Under the pieces are notes generated by a model, which saw nothing but the letters and a program-made list of their open reading frames with translations, was not told the DNA's origin and searched no databases. Shown piece after piece: positions 44,877 to 54,315 of a stretch of DNA of 64,000 bases. The translations under genes were made by a program, and so were the position numbers. Each line of letters opens with the position of its first letter. Position 1 is the stretch's first letter. The stretch is from positions 1 through 64,000 of the forward strand of contig NZ_JXJX01000010.1 of the NCBI RefSeq assembly GCF_002441715.1, written 5' to 3'. The DNA is from Pseudolactococcus plantarum. Lineage in GTDB: Bacteria; Bacillota; Bacilli; Lactobacillales; Streptococcaceae.

Positions 44877-44890
44877 AGCAAGCGCTTTCT
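44877..44890 (+). promoter_or_regulatory. cre-like site after the alpha-glucosidase start of transcription
   Basis: AGCAAGCGCTTTCT matches cre at 12 of 14 positions with a perfect AAGCGCTT core. Position about +5 to +18 predicts CcpA repression. Confidence 0.7.
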
Positions 44891-44946
44891 TTTTATTGTT
44901 TTTTTGGATAAATTGACAACGTTAGACAAATAAGGGGGAAATACTG

Positions 44947-46635
44947 ATGAAACAAGAAGAGTGGTGGAAAAAATCTGTCGTTTATCAAATTTATCCAAAA
45001 AGTTTTCAAGATGATAATCACGATGGCGTAGGTGATCTTAGAGGGATTATTAATCGCTTACCTTATCTAGAAAAATTAGGTGTCACAGTTATATGGCTTA
45101 GCCCGTGCTACCAATCCCCAATGGATGATGGTGGCTATGACATTTCTGATTATTATGAGATTGACCCGATCTTTGGTAGCATGGCTGACATGGATGAATT
45201 AATTGCGACTGCTAAACAACATGGCATCAAGCTATTAATGGATTTAGTTATCAACCATACAAGCGATGAGCATACATGGTTCAAACAAGCTTTAGCTGAT
45301 CCCAAAAGCAAATATCGACAGTATTACATTTTTCGTGAAGGCAAAAATGGTCAAGCGCCAAATAATTGGCGAGGGTATTTTGGTGGTTCATCATGGGAAA
45401 AAGTCCCTAATGAAGCTAATATGTACTACCTTCATGCCTTTTCTAGACGGCAACCAGATCTTAATTGGGAAAATGCCGAGATGCGTGAAGCGATTATTGA
45501 CATGATCAACTGGTGGCTTGAAAAAGGCCTTGGTGGTTTCCGGATTGATGCGATTTTAAATCTTAAAAAACCGACTAATTTCTACAAATCATATCCAGCT
45601 GATGCAGAAGATGGCTTATCGTCCATTGCAAAGTCCATCGCTAATCAACCAGGGATACTTGAGTGGTTACATGAATTAGATGATAGATGTTTTAAAAAAT
45701 ATAATGCATTTACAGTTTCAGAAGCGGATGTGCCAGATCGTGACTTAATTGATTACGTTGGTCCTAACGGTGTCTTTAGAACAACTTTTGACTTTTCTTA
45801 TTCAGATATTGCGCTCCCATCAAATGGCGCATGGTATTCACTTCGTGACTGGAGCGTTGCGGAGTTGAGAAAACGTATCTACCATCATCAATTAAAAGCA
45901 CAACAACTGGGATGGGGTGTGCAATACTTAGAAAACCATGACCAGCCACGTTCTATAAGTAAATACATTCCAGAAGCAGATCGTAATGATACGACCAAAA
46001 AGCTCTTGGCTACCTTATTTATGATGCTACACGGCACACCATTTATCTATCAAGGTCAAGAAATTGGCATGGAAAATATTACCACCCTAAATCTGGATGA
46101 CTATGATGATATTGCGACTTTTGAGATGTACGATCGCGCACTAATAGCAGGTCTTTCAAAACAAGAAGCGTTTGATGCAGTAGTCAAACGTAGCCGAGAT
46201 AATTCACGTACACCTATGCAATGGAGTAGTGAGCCACATGCAGGGTTTTCAACAGCACAGCAAACATGGTTAAAAATTAATCCTAACTACACCACAATCA
46301 ACGTTGCCTCACAAGAACAGGATACATCGTCAGTTTTATCCTATTATAAAAAACTCATCGACTTGCGCAAAGCAGCTAATCCTTACTCTGAGGTCACTAT
46401 ATTTGGTGAGTTTGTTCCAGTAAATGATACTCACGACAACTTAATTGCTTATCAGCGTGTCCTTGGAGATCAAGCTCTCTTTGTATTGATCAATTTTTCA
46501 AATGAGCCATTAGGTGTTGATATTGATAAAACGTTTAAACATATCGTACTTGATACCCTTGCACCCAGTAAGCTTGATGATGGTATATTGACTTTAAAAT
46601 CTTATCAAAGTATTATTTTAGCCAACTACAACTGA
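44947..46635 (+). CDS. GH13 alpha-glucosidase (oligo-1,6-glucosidase type)
   Basis: A 562-residue cytosolic glycoside hydrolase. WWKKSVVYQIYPKSF starts the barrel; the nucleophile Asp is in GFRIDAI near residue 200, the acid/base Glu in VSEAD near 260, and the third Asp in ENHDQPR near 330. Lack of a signal peptide suggests it cuts imported isomaltose, maltose or dextran oligosaccharides. Trehalose-6-phosphate hydrolase was considered, but the neighbours (sucrose phosphorylase, LacI regulator) and absence of a trehalose PTS beside it argue against. GGGGGAA precedes the ATG. Confidence 0.88.
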   Translation: MKQEEWWKKSVVYQIYPKSFQDDNHDGVGDLRGIINRLPYLEKLGVTVIWLSPCYQSPMDDGGYDISDYYEIDPIFGSMADMDELIATAKQHGIKLLMDLVINHTSDEHTWFKQALADPKSKYRQYYIFREGKNGQAPNNWRGYFGGSSWEKVPNEANMYYLHAFSRRQPDLNWENAEMREAIIDMINWWLEKGLGGFRIDAILNLKKPTNFYKSYPADAEDGLSSIAKSIANQPGILEWLHELDDRCFKKYNAFTVSEADVPDRDLIDYVGPNGVFRTTFDFSYSDIALPSNGAWYSLRDWSVAELRKRIYHHQLKAQQLGWGVQYLENHDQPRSISKYIPEADRNDTTKKLLATLFMMLHGTPFIYQGQEIGMENITTLNLDDYDDIATFEMYDRALIAGLSKQEAFDAVVKRSRDNSRTPMQWSSEPHAGFSTAQQTWLKINPNYTTINVASQEQDTSSVLSYYKKLIDLRKAANPYSEVTIFGEFVPVNDTHDNLIAYQRVLGDQALFVLINFSNEPLGVDIDKTFKHIVLDTLAPSKLDDGILTLKSYQSIILANYN

Positions 46636-46769
46636 TGATAGATCTAAAGCCTATTGATTAATAGCCTGTACACATGTATTAAACGTGTGTCAAGTACAAT
46701 CTTGCTTAGGTTTCTTAAACTCTATTATATTTAGTGCATCGTTAGTTGCGCTGTAAAAAAGGAGAAAAC

Positions 46770-48215
46770 ATGAAATTAAAAAATGAAGTGATGTTAATCA
46801 CTTATGCAGATAGTCTAGGTAAAAACATGACCGACCTATCTCAAGTGTTAGATAAACATTTAAAAGGTGTCGTTGGTGGGGTTCATCTGTTACCATTTTT
46901 CCCGTCCACAGGAGATAGAGGATTTGCGCCAAGTGATTACACTGTAGTAGACGAAGCTCTCGGTAGCTGGGAAGGTGTTCAAAAACTTGGCGAAAACTAC
47001 TATCTCATGTTTGATTTCATGATTAATCACATTTCTCGTGAAAGTAAATTCTTTCAAGAGTTCAAAAAAAATGGCTTGAATGCCAAATATAAAGAGATGT
47101 TTATATTGATTTCTGAGTTTTTTCCAGAAAACCGCCCTACTCAAGAAGATATCGATTTGATTTATAAACGTAAAGACAAAGCACCATTTCAAGAGGTCAT
47201 CTTTTCTGATGGTGGTAAAGAGGCAGTATGGAACACGTTTGGCGAAGAACAAATTGATTTAGATGTCACAAAAGATATCGTTAAATCTTTTATAGCTGAA
47301 ACCATAAAAGATATGGCAAGTCACGGTTGTTCGCTGATTCGTCTGGATGCATTTGCTTATGCAATTAAAAAGTTAGATACCACTGATTTTTTTGTCGAAC
47401 CAGATATCTGGGAGTTGTTAAACGAAGTTCGTGATGTAGCAGCTCAATATGATGTTGACTTGCTACCAGAAATTCATGAGCATTATAGTATCCAAAAGAA
47501 AATCTCAGATCATGATTATTTTATTTATGATTTTGCACTACCTATGGTAACACTTTATTCACTCTATAGCGGTAAGAGTAATCGCCTAGCCAACTGGTTA
47601 AAAATAAGCCCTATGAAACAGTTCACAACTCTTGATACACATGATGGCATCGGCGTGGTAGATGCGAGAGATTTATTAACGGATGATGAATTGACTTATA
47701 CAAGCGAAGCATTGTACAAAGTTGGGGCTAATGTTAAGAAAACTTATTCTAGTGCTAACTATAATAATCTAGATATCTATCAGATTAACAGTACTTATTA
47801 TTCTGCTCTTGGGGACAATGACAGAAGCTACCTACTGGCTAGAGCAATCCAAGTCTTTGCACCTGGTATCCCACAAGTTTATTATGTTGGGTTATTAGCA
47901 GGGAAAAATGATATTGAGCTACTTGAAGCGACAAAAGAAGGGCGTAATATCAATCGACATTACTATACAACATCCGAAATTGAGTCAGAGGTCACACGAG
48001 CAGTTGTCAAAGATCTTTTCACATTACTACGCTTTAGAAATACATCAGCATCATTTGATTTAACTGGTAGTATCACAATCTCAACACCATCTGAGGAAAG
48101 CATTGAGATCATTCGAATGGATAAACAAAAGCAGACCGTTTCAAAACTAGTGGCTAATCTAAAAACAAAAAGTTTTGTTGTCACTGAAGATGATAAACTC
48201 ATTATCAAACAATAA
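46770..48215 (+). CDS. gtfA: Sucrose phosphorylase
   Basis: A 481-residue GH13_18 enzyme that phosphorolyses sucrose (or a related glucoside) to glucose 1-phosphate. YADSLGKN starts the barrel, IRLDAFAYA near residue 190 holds the nucleophile, LPEIHEHY near 232 the acid/base Glu, and LDTHDGIG near 288 the third Asp. ATG 46770 follows AAAAAAGGAG; the ATG at 46746 is upstream of this site. Sucrose-6F-phosphate or glucosylglycerate activity in this subfamily cannot be excluded. The 134-base gap from the alpha-glucosidase has no obvious terminator. Confidence 0.88.
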   Translation: MKLKNEVMLITYADSLGKNMTDLSQVLDKHLKGVVGGVHLLPFFPSTGDRGFAPSDYTVVDEALGSWEGVQKLGENYYLMFDFMINHISRESKFFQEFKKNGLNAKYKEMFILISEFFPENRPTQEDIDLIYKRKDKAPFQEVIFSDGGKEAVWNTFGEEQIDLDVTKDIVKSFIAETIKDMASHGCSLIRLDAFAYAIKKLDTTDFFVEPDIWELLNEVRDVAAQYDVDLLPEIHEHYSIQKKISDHDYFIYDFALPMVTLYSLYSGKSNRLANWLKISPMKQFTTLDTHDGIGVVDARDLLTDDELTYTSEALYKVGANVKKTYSSANYNNLDIYQINSTYYSALGDNDRSYLLARAIQVFAPGIPQVYYVGLLAGKNDIELLEATKEGRNINRHYYTTSEIESEVTRAVVKDLFTLLRFRNTSASFDLTGSITISTPSEESIEIIRMDKQKQTVSKLVANLKTKSFVVTEDDKLIIKQ

Positions 48216-48270
48216 AATGAAAACCTGTTATAAGACAACAAAACGATGCCTCTAATTAAAGGAATATAAC

Positions 48271-49257
48271 ATGGTAACGATAAAAGATGTGGCAGAGCGT
48301 ACTGGATACGCTATCAAAACGATTTCACGTGCAATGAACGATGAGCCAAACGTTTCCCAAAAAGCAAAAACAATTATTCGTCAAGCCATGCTAGAAATGG
48401 ACTATTATCCCAACAGTGTGGCACAACAAATGCGGGGTAAAGCAACAAAAATGATCGGCGTTGTCATTTCCTACATCACCAATCCATTTTTTGCATATTT
48501 AGTTGATGCTATAGAAGAAACTGCAAATCAAAAAGGCTATCATGTCGTTGTTTTCCAAACAAAAGATAAACCTAAAAATCAAATGCGGTTTTTAGAAATG
48601 CTGAAAAGTAAACAGCTTGATGGGTTGATCTTAGCTTATATAGAAGAAGAAACTGATGACATCACAGATCTAATTGAAACTGGAAAAGTAGTCGTATGTA
48701 ATCATCGTTCGCCACATTCTACACTTCCTGGTGTTTTTATTGATGAAAAGAAAGCGACATATGAAGCGATTACATTTTTGATAGAACAGGGCTATCGTAA
48801 AATTGCTTATTGTTCAGGCGGCAAGTATGATCCGGATAATTTAAGATTTTCTGGATTTATCCAAGCTTTAAAAGCACATCAAATCCCTTTTGATGACACC
48901 TATCATTTTGAACATAAGTGGGATGTGTTTGGTGGGCAGCAAGTCTTACGTGAAATGATGAAGATGCCAGAAGTAGATAGACCACAGGCAATTTTTGCAA
49001 ATGGAGATTTACTTGCTTCAGGGATTTTAAGTGAATGTCTCACACAAGGGATTAAAGTACCCGAAACACTGGCAATCATGGGGTTCGATGATCAGCCTGT
49101 TGCACAAATTTTGACACCTAAGTTAACAACAGTGCAGCAGCCCATCAAAAAAATGGGGGAATTAAGTACCGAAATATTAATCGCAAACCTGCGTGGGGAA
49201 ACACCCCCAGACTATGAGGTGCTAGCAACCATGTTAATGATTCGTGAAACGACTTAA
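48271..49257 (+). CDS. LacI/GalR-family transcriptional regulator
   Basis: A 328-residue repressor: HTH at 3-25 (IKDVAERTGYAIKTISRAMN), hinge helix near SVAQQMRG, and a periplasmic-binding-like effector domain with GVVISYITNPFF and IMGFDDQPVAQ. It lies 55 bases after gtfA with AAAGGAA before the ATG, so it probably controls the glucosidase/phosphorylase genes. Effector sugar is unknown. Confidence 0.9.
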   Translation: MVTIKDVAERTGYAIKTISRAMNDEPNVSQKAKTIIRQAMLEMDYYPNSVAQQMRGKATKMIGVVISYITNPFFAYLVDAIEETANQKGYHVVVFQTKDKPKNQMRFLEMLKSKQLDGLILAYIEEETDDITDLIETGKVVVCNHRSPHSTLPGVFIDEKKATYEAITFLIEQGYRKIAYCSGGKYDPDNLRFSGFIQALKAHQIPFDDTYHFEHKWDVFGGQQVLREMMKMPEVDRPQAIFANGDLLASGILSECLTQGIKVPETLAIMGFDDQPVAQILTPKLTTVQQPIKKMGELSTEILIANLRGETPPDYEVLATMLMIRETT

Positions 49258-49298
49258 AAAAACGGGCAAGTTATCAAGACACCACACATGTTTCAAAC

Positions 49299-49363
49299 AA
49301 AAGTCAGTAGATACAGTAAAGCCTTTGATTTTTTTAAATCAATGACAACACCTACTGACTTTT
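49299..49363 (+). repeat. Nested inverted repeat between the LacI gene and difSL
   Basis: AAAAGTCAGTAG (49299-49310) and CTACTGACTTTT (49352-49363) are perfect 12-bp complements; inside them TTGATTT and AAATCAA (49325-49342) make a second hairpin. It may be the terminator of the LacI gene, with a short T tail, or a cruciform next to dif. Confidence 0.65.
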
Positions 49364-49374
49364 CATCTCATAAC

Positions 49375-49405
49375 ATCTTTCCGAAAAACTATAATTTTCT
49401 TGACA
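49375..49405 (+). other. difSL-like chromosome dimer resolution site
   Basis: A 31-base element whose core reads TTTCCGAAAAACTATAATTT, followed by TCTTGACA. The arms GAAAA and TTTTC flank ACTATAA, giving the asymmetric inverted repeats of XerS binding sites. It lies 29 bases upstream of xerS, the known location of difSL in streptococci and lactococci. Identity rests on recalled similarity to published difSL and on position. Confidence 0.82.
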
Positions 49406-49428
49406 AATGTTGCCCTATACCCTATACT
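49400..49428 (+). promoter_or_regulatory. Leaderless-type promoter of xerS, -35 inside difSL
   Basis: Perfect TTGACA (49400-49405), 17 bases, TATACT (49423-49428), then AGTATT and ATG. The -35 is the right end of difSL, so XerS binding should block its own promoter. Confidence 0.85.
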
Positions 49429-49434
49429 AGTATT

Positions 49435-50505
49435 ATGAAGAGAGAACGCTTAATTGAGAATATTGAAGATTTAAAAGAGGTCATGCCAGATTTTGTACTT
49501 GCCTACTATCGGTCAAAATCTGCTGTGCCCTATTCACTCACAACTTTATATGAATATCTGAAAGAATACCAACGTTTTTTTTCATGGTTAATTGATGCTG
49601 ATATTTCAAGTGCGACATCAACAAATACCATATCTCTTGATACACTAGAACATCTGACAAAATCAGATTTAGAAACGTATATTTTATATCTACGTGAACG
49701 ACCTAGATTAAATACAGCTGCAACAAAATATGGGATCTCTCAAACCACGATAAATCGAACCTTATCAGCACTTTCTAGTTTATATAAGTATTTAACTGAG
49801 GAGGTTGAAGATGAACATGGTGAGCCCTACTTCTACCGTAATGTCATGAAAAAAGTCAGTACGCAAAAAAAGAAAGAAACACTTGCTGCTAGAGCTGAAA
49901 ATATTAAGAATAAACTATTTTTAGGCGACGAAACACAAGGATTTTTAGACTTTATAGATCATGATTACGAATTAGACTTATCCAACCGTGCTAAATCGTC
50001 TTTTTATAAAAACAAAGAACGTGATCTTGCAATCATTGCGCTGATTTTAGCGTCTGGCATCCGATTATCAGAAACTGTCAATATCGATCTGAATGATTTA
50101 AATTTAAAGACACTGGTTGTAGAGATTATGCGTAAAGGTGGCAAACAAGACGCCGTTAATATCGCAGGCTTTGCCAAATCGTATTTAGTCAATTATTTAG
50201 AAATCCGAGATAAACGCTACGGTGCACAAAAACAAGATACTGCTTTGTTCTTAACGACATATAAGTCAAAAGTTAACCGAATCGACAACTCTAGTATAGA
50301 AAAGATGGTTGCCAAATACTCTAAAGCGTTTAAAGTCCGTGTTACACCTCATAAACTCAGACATACGTTGGCGACACGACTCTACGCACAAACAAATTCG
50401 CAAGTTTTAGTCAGTCATCAACTTGGTCATGCCTCTACACAGGTCACAGACCTATATACCCATATCGTCAGTGATGAACAAAAAGATGCACTCGATAAGT
50501 TATAG
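49435..50505 (+). CDS. xerS: Tyrosine recombinase XerS
   Basis: A 356-residue recombinase, exactly the usual XerS length, which resolves chromosome dimers at difSL with FtsK. The core-binding domain spans about 15-150; catalytic residues are Arg in SGIRLSE near 205, Lys in RKGGKQD, His-x-x-Arg in PHKLRHTLA near 300, His in LGHAS, and the nucleophile Tyr in DLYTHI near 342. In-frame codons upstream (from 49288) would cross difSL and the promoter and are rejected. No Shine-Dalgarno; leaderless start predicted. Confidence 0.95.
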   Translation: MKRERLIENIEDLKEVMPDFVLAYYRSKSAVPYSLTTLYEYLKEYQRFFSWLIDADISSATSTNTISLDTLEHLTKSDLETYILYLRERPRLNTAATKYGISQTTINRTLSALSSLYKYLTEEVEDEHGEPYFYRNVMKKVSTQKKKETLAARAENIKNKLFLGDETQGFLDFIDHDYELDLSNRAKSSFYKNKERDLAIIALILASGIRLSETVNIDLNDLNLKTLVVEIMRKGGKQDAVNIAGFAKSYLVNYLEIRDKRYGAQKQDTALFLTTYKSKVNRIDNSSIEKMVAKYSKAFKVRVTPHKLRHTLATRLYAQTNSQVLVSHQLGHASTQVTDLYTHIVSDEQKDALDKL

Positions 50506-50530
50506 TCACTACTTCTCTCACGTGTATATA

Positions 50531-50563
50531 AATACCCCTCCTATTTGAAATAGGAGGGGTATT
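50531..50563. terminator. Strong bidirectional terminator, xerS and P-type ATPase
   Basis: AATACCCCTCCTATTT and its complement form a nearly loop-free 15-bp GC-rich stem with T-rich flanks both ways. Confidence 0.92.
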
Positions 50564-50568
50564 TTGTA

Positions 50569-52923
50569 CTACAACTTCATCACTTGTTTTTTGGCTTGTT
50601 TAGATTTAAAACGATTATAACTTTGATTAAACAATTTTGAAAACAGTTTTTGGAAAGTGACTGAGTAAAAACACAAGGCGACAAGCAAAATCAAATTAAT
50701 ATAGCTGATATTACCTAGACTTAATAGATTTTTGCCGATAATTAAGGCGATAAAATAAATCGTATGAGTTACGATAAAAACAATGGATCTATAAGATGTT
50801 TTTGTTGGATAGATATTTCTTTGCACAATCAGATAATTCCATGCTGTATATAGAATAGCCATGATTGACAGCGCACGAGGACTACTACCAAATATATGCC
50901 CTAAGTTAATGATTAACAGACTGCCTACTGCAATAGATAAACCAGCTGGAAAAGCTTTTTTAAATAATGTCGGCAAAAATTCACTTTTGACGCGATTAAA
51001 ATCTAATTCAAAATTAAGTAAGAAGGTAGGTATACCAACAAAACAAGCATTCAATACTGTGAGTTGAATGGGTTCAAATGGATATTTAAACCCTACGATT
51101 AATGTACCAGCTGTTAGTAAAATAGAATAAACGACCTGAATTAATACTAAAGAGCCGGCTCTTGTAATATTGTTAATGACACGGCGTCCTTCATTTAAAA
51201 TCGTAGGGATTGCCTCAAATTGATTATCTAATAAAACAATATCAGAAGCTTGTCTTGCTGCATCAACTCCTGACGCCATAGCGATCGAACAATTGGCTTC
51301 TTTAAGTGCTAAAACATCATTAACACCGTCGCCTGTCATGGCAACTGTATGACCTAATGCTTTAAGCGTAATCACGATTTGTTTCTTTTGTTGCGGACTG
51401 ACACGACCAAAAATTTGATAATTTTCTACAATATCTTCTAAATCTTCATCAGCAACTTCCGACATATCGATATATTTCTCTGCTCCAGGTAAGTTAACTC
51501 GCTGTGCGATTTGAGATACTGTGGTTGGATCATCTCCAGAAATAATCTTACAATTAACATGTTGTCTATTGAAAAATGCTAACGTTTCAATAACATTTTC
51601 TCTTATCGTATCCGTAATTAAAAACATGGCGATAGGTTGGATATCTTTAATCTGGTCAAAAGCTTGTGTGCTATCACTATACCCTAAAGTTAGGACACGG
51701 TAGCCAAGTTTCGAGTGTTTTTTATCTAATTTAAGTATGTCCTGTTCTTTTGAGGGATCTAGCTTCATAAAAGCACTAGCACCCAAGAAATAGGTGCCAT
51801 CACCTTCAAAGCTAACACAACTAAACTTACGATCTGAAGAAAATGGAACTACAGTAGTCGCCACTCGACTTGAACTTTCAGGAAATCCTTCTCGAAGAGC
51901 TAGAGCTGTCGGATTTTTATCAGGTAGCACAGCCATCATGTTGCCAATAATCGACGCAACATCACATGCGTCATCGATTTTGATAAGATCTTCAACGATC
52001 ATCTGTCCTTTTGTTATCGTACCAGTCTTATCTAAGCATAGTGTATCTACCCTAGCGAGCGCATCAATACAATTTAATTCTTGGACAAGTACTCTTTTTC
52101 TAGATAGATAAACAGCACTAATCGTTAACGCAACACTTGTCAATAAGTACAGTCCTTCAGGAAACATCCCTACTGCTGCTGCAACTGTAGAGAGTATGGC
52201 ACGGTTAATTGCTACACCTGACCAAAAGTATTGTTTGACAAATAGCAGGACACATAATGGGACTAAGACAATCGTAATGCCCTTAATAATTTTATTTAAG
52301 CTATCTTGAATCAGATAACTCTGTTTTTTAATAGCTTTAGCTTCTCTAGTTATCTTTTGGATATAATTATCTTCACCGACATGAATCACCTGACAGATCG
52401 CTTGACCTGATGTGACAAAACTACCTGAGAATAACTCACTTTGAGGTGTTTTATAGACATTATCAACTTCACCAGTAAGTAACGATTCATTAATCTCTAA
52501 ACTGCCTTCAATGACCTTTGCGTCTGAAGGGACTTGATCACCATTTTCTAATAAAAGTAAATCATCAATGACAATCTTGTCTATCGGTAAGGTTACTAAT
52601 TGATGATCACGGTAGACTTTTGTTTTGGAAACGGTTAAGATCGCTAACTTATCTAACGTACGTTTTGATCGAATCTCCTGAAAGAGATTAATCACGATAT
52701 TACTAAAGATAACTAAGATAAACAGGCCATTATAATAGGATCCAGTCAAATAAACGAGGTAAAATAAAACAATGTTTATAAGATTGAAAAATGTAAACAC
52801 ATTTACAAAAAATATCTTAGCATATGACCGGCTAGATGTTTTTTTGATATGATTTGTTTGTCCGTTTTGTTCTCTTTCTTTGACTTCATCTGAGTTGAGA
52901 CCACTCTGAGTGGATTTAATCAT
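50569..52923 (-). CDS. P-type cation-transporting ATPase (CtpE/Exp7-like)
   Basis: A 784-residue membrane pump with about eight to ten helices. TGE actuator motif in LLTGEVDN near residue 170, phosphorylation site CLDKTGTITKG near 300, hinge TGDGVNDVLALKEAN near 560. No N-terminal metal-binding CxxC domain, and the layout matches the CtpE/Exp7 group, for which calcium uptake has been reported in mycobacteria; the ion here is uncertain. The ATG at 52923 follows AAGGAGAG; an in-frame ATG twenty codons earlier has no site. Confidence 0.88.
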   Translation of the reverse strand: MIKSTQSGLNSDEVKEREQNGQTNHIKKTSSRSYAKIFFVNVFTFFNLINIVLFYLVYLTGSYYNGLFILVIFSNIVINLFQEIRSKRTLDKLAILTVSKTKVYRDHQLVTLPIDKIVIDDLLLLENGDQVPSDAKVIEGSLEINESLLTGEVDNVYKTPQSELFSGSFVTSGQAICQVIHVGEDNYIQKITREAKAIKKQSYLIQDSLNKIIKGITIVLVPLCVLLFVKQYFWSGVAINRAILSTVAAAVGMFPEGLYLLTSVALTISAVYLSRKRVLVQELNCIDALARVDTLCLDKTGTITKGQMIVEDLIKIDDACDVASIIGNMMAVLPDKNPTALALREGFPESSSRVATTVVPFSSDRKFSCVSFEGDGTYFLGASAFMKLDPSKEQDILKLDKKHSKLGYRVLTLGYSDSTQAFDQIKDIQPIAMFLITDTIRENVIETLAFFNRQHVNCKIISGDDPTTVSQIAQRVNLPGAEKYIDMSEVADEDLEDIVENYQIFGRVSPQQKKQIVITLKALGHTVAMTGDGVNDVLALKEANCSIAMASGVDAARQASDIVLLDNQFEAIPTILNEGRRVINNITRAGSLVLIQVVYSILLTAGTLIVGFKYPFEPIQLTVLNACFVGIPTFLLNFELDFNRVKSEFLPTLFKKAFPAGLSIAVGSLLIINLGHIFGSSPRALSIMAILYTAWNYLIVQRNIYPTKTSYRSIVFIVTHTIYFIALIIGKNLLSLGNISYINLILLVALCFYSVTFQKLFSKLFNQSYNRFKSKQAKKQVMKL

Positions 52924-53100
52924 CCTACTCTCCTTTTTTAAACGATTTACTACCATCATATAACAATTCATAGTCTTTGTCATCCGTCCTCAGGACTAAA
53001 TTTCTTACATTTTTGTTATTTTACTAGCTAAAACAAGCATTAATTTGGTTTTTTGACATAAAAAAAGAGTTATTGATCAAAATGAAAGGGTATTTGGTAT

Positions 53101-53132
53101 AAAAAAATTGCATGCGTTTCATCATGCAATTT
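53101..53132 (-). terminator. Terminator of ilvE
   Basis: Read on the minus strand, AAATTGCATG and CATGCAATTT flank an 8-base loop and run into T residues. Confidence 0.88.
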
Positions 53133-53155
53133 GTAGTGTATTAGTCAGTCATTAA

Positions 53156-54181
53156 TCAGAGTGATACTGGATAAATCCAACCATCTGGTGCAGGTACATC
53201 ACCTTTTTGGATGCCAACAAGTTCATCATATAACTTGTGCGTAATTGGTCCTACTTCTGTTTCACTGTAGAAGACATGATACTCATCTGCGTTTTGGATA
53301 CCCGCGATTGGTGAAATAACGGCAGCAGTACCACAAGCACCAGCTTCAGCAAAACGATCTAACTTATCAATTTCAACATCGCCTTCTATCGCTTTAAGAC
53401 CAAGTCTTTTTTCTGCTAAATAAAGCAAAGAATATTTAGTGATAGATGGTAAGATTGATGGGCTAAGTGGTGTCACAAATTCATTATCTTTTGTAATCCC
53501 AAAGAAGTTAGCTGATCCGACCTCTTCGATTTTTGTATGCGTTGCTGGATCAAGATAGATAACATCAGAATATCCCGCATGATGTGCGTTTTGACCTGGT
53601 AAAAGGCTACCCGCGTAGTTACCACCAACTTTTGCTGCACCTGTACCGTGTGGGGCAGCACGATCATAGTCACGTGATACGATGAACTTGGTAGGCGTTA
53701 AGCCACCTTTAAAATAGCTACCAACAGGCATTGCAAAAACAGTAAAAATATATTCTTGGGCTGGTTGTACGCCTATGATATCTCCAACACCGATTAGCAA
53801 TGGACGTAAATAAAGGCTCCCACCACTTTCATACGGTGGCACATACTCATGGTTTGCTTTCACAACTGATTTGACGGCATCGATGAAAAAATCAGTTGGG
53901 ACTTGAGGCATTAATAAACGATCTGCTGTTTTTTGCAACCGTTCAGCATTTTGATCAGGTCTAAATAATTGAATGTCACCTGACTTAGTCCGGTACGCTT
54001 TTAGTCCTTCAAAGGCTTGTTGACCGTAATGCAAGGCTGGTGATGACTCAGATAGATGTAGTGTTGCATCTTCAGTCAATTCTCCTTTTTCCCACTGACC
54101 ATTTTTATAATGTGCAATAAAACGGTAAGGTAATTTCATATATGAAAAACCAAGATTTTCCCAATCAATATTAATAGACAT
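53156..54181 (-). CDS. ilvE: Branched-chain amino acid aminotransferase
   Basis: A 341-residue fold-type IV PLP aminotransferase interconverting leucine, isoleucine and valine with their keto acids, important for amino acid supply and flavour formation. HYGQQAFEGLKAYR near residue 52, the PLP lysine in GAAKVGGNYAGSL near 182, EEVGSANFFGI near 217 and GTAAVISPI near 285 are family markers. GAGG lies a few bases before the ATG. A perfect CodY box lies upstream of its promoter. Confidence 0.95.
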   Translation of the reverse strand: MSINIDWENLGFSYMKLPYRFIAHYKNGQWEKGELTEDATLHLSESSPALHYGQQAFEGLKAYRTKSGDIQLFRPDQNAERLQKTADRLLMPQVPTDFFIDAVKSVVKANHEYVPPYESGGSLYLRPLLIGVGDIIGVQPAQEYIFTVFAMPVGSYFKGGLTPTKFIVSRDYDRAAPHGTGAAKVGGNYAGSLLPGQNAHHAGYSDVIYLDPATHTKIEEVGSANFFGITKDNEFVTPLSPSILPSITKYSLLYLAEKRLGLKAIEGDVEIDKLDRFAEAGACGTAAVISPIAGIQNADEYHVFYSETEVGPITHKLYDELVGIQKGDVPAPDGWIYPVSL

Positions 54182-54231
54182 AAAATATCCTCAACTCTAA
54201 GGGTTATAAAAACCCATCTTTTCTAAAAATT

Positions 54232-54240
54232 TGTTATACT
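54232..54240 (+). promoter_or_regulatory. Extended -10 promoter of mscS
   Basis: TGTTATACT on the plus strand. It faces and nearly abuts the ilvE -10 (54242-54247), so the two promoters should compete for polymerase. Confidence 0.62.
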
Positions 54241-54241
54241 T

Positions 54242-54270
54242 ATTTTAGTACTTTTTACCTGTTTTTGCAA
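54242..54270 (-). promoter_or_regulatory. Promoter of ilvE
   Basis: On the minus strand TTGCAA (54270-54265), 17 bases, TAAAAT (54247-54242). Start of transcription near 54235, giving a leader of about 53 bases. Confidence 0.75.
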
Positions 54271-54281
54271 GAATTTACCAC

Positions 54282-54296
54282 AATTTTCTGAAAATT
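54282..54296. promoter_or_regulatory. CodY box
   Basis: AATTTTCTGAAAATT matches AATTTTCWGAAAATT at all 15 positions. It ends 11 bases upstream of the ilvE -35 and lies 20 bases before the mscS start, inside the mscS leader. Confidence 0.88.
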
Positions 54297-54315
54297 GTTA
54301 ATTTGGAGATCCCCT

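Noticed and set aside
44919-44938. Second TTGACA with a GACAACGTTAGAC motif as a LacI operator
   Set aside because: Only the AACGTT centre is symmetric; the flanks do not pair and no second copy was found before gtfA.
49288-49434. N-terminal extension of xerS by 49 codons
   Set aside because: It would translate difSL and the promoter, and the product would be longer than the standard 356-residue XerS.
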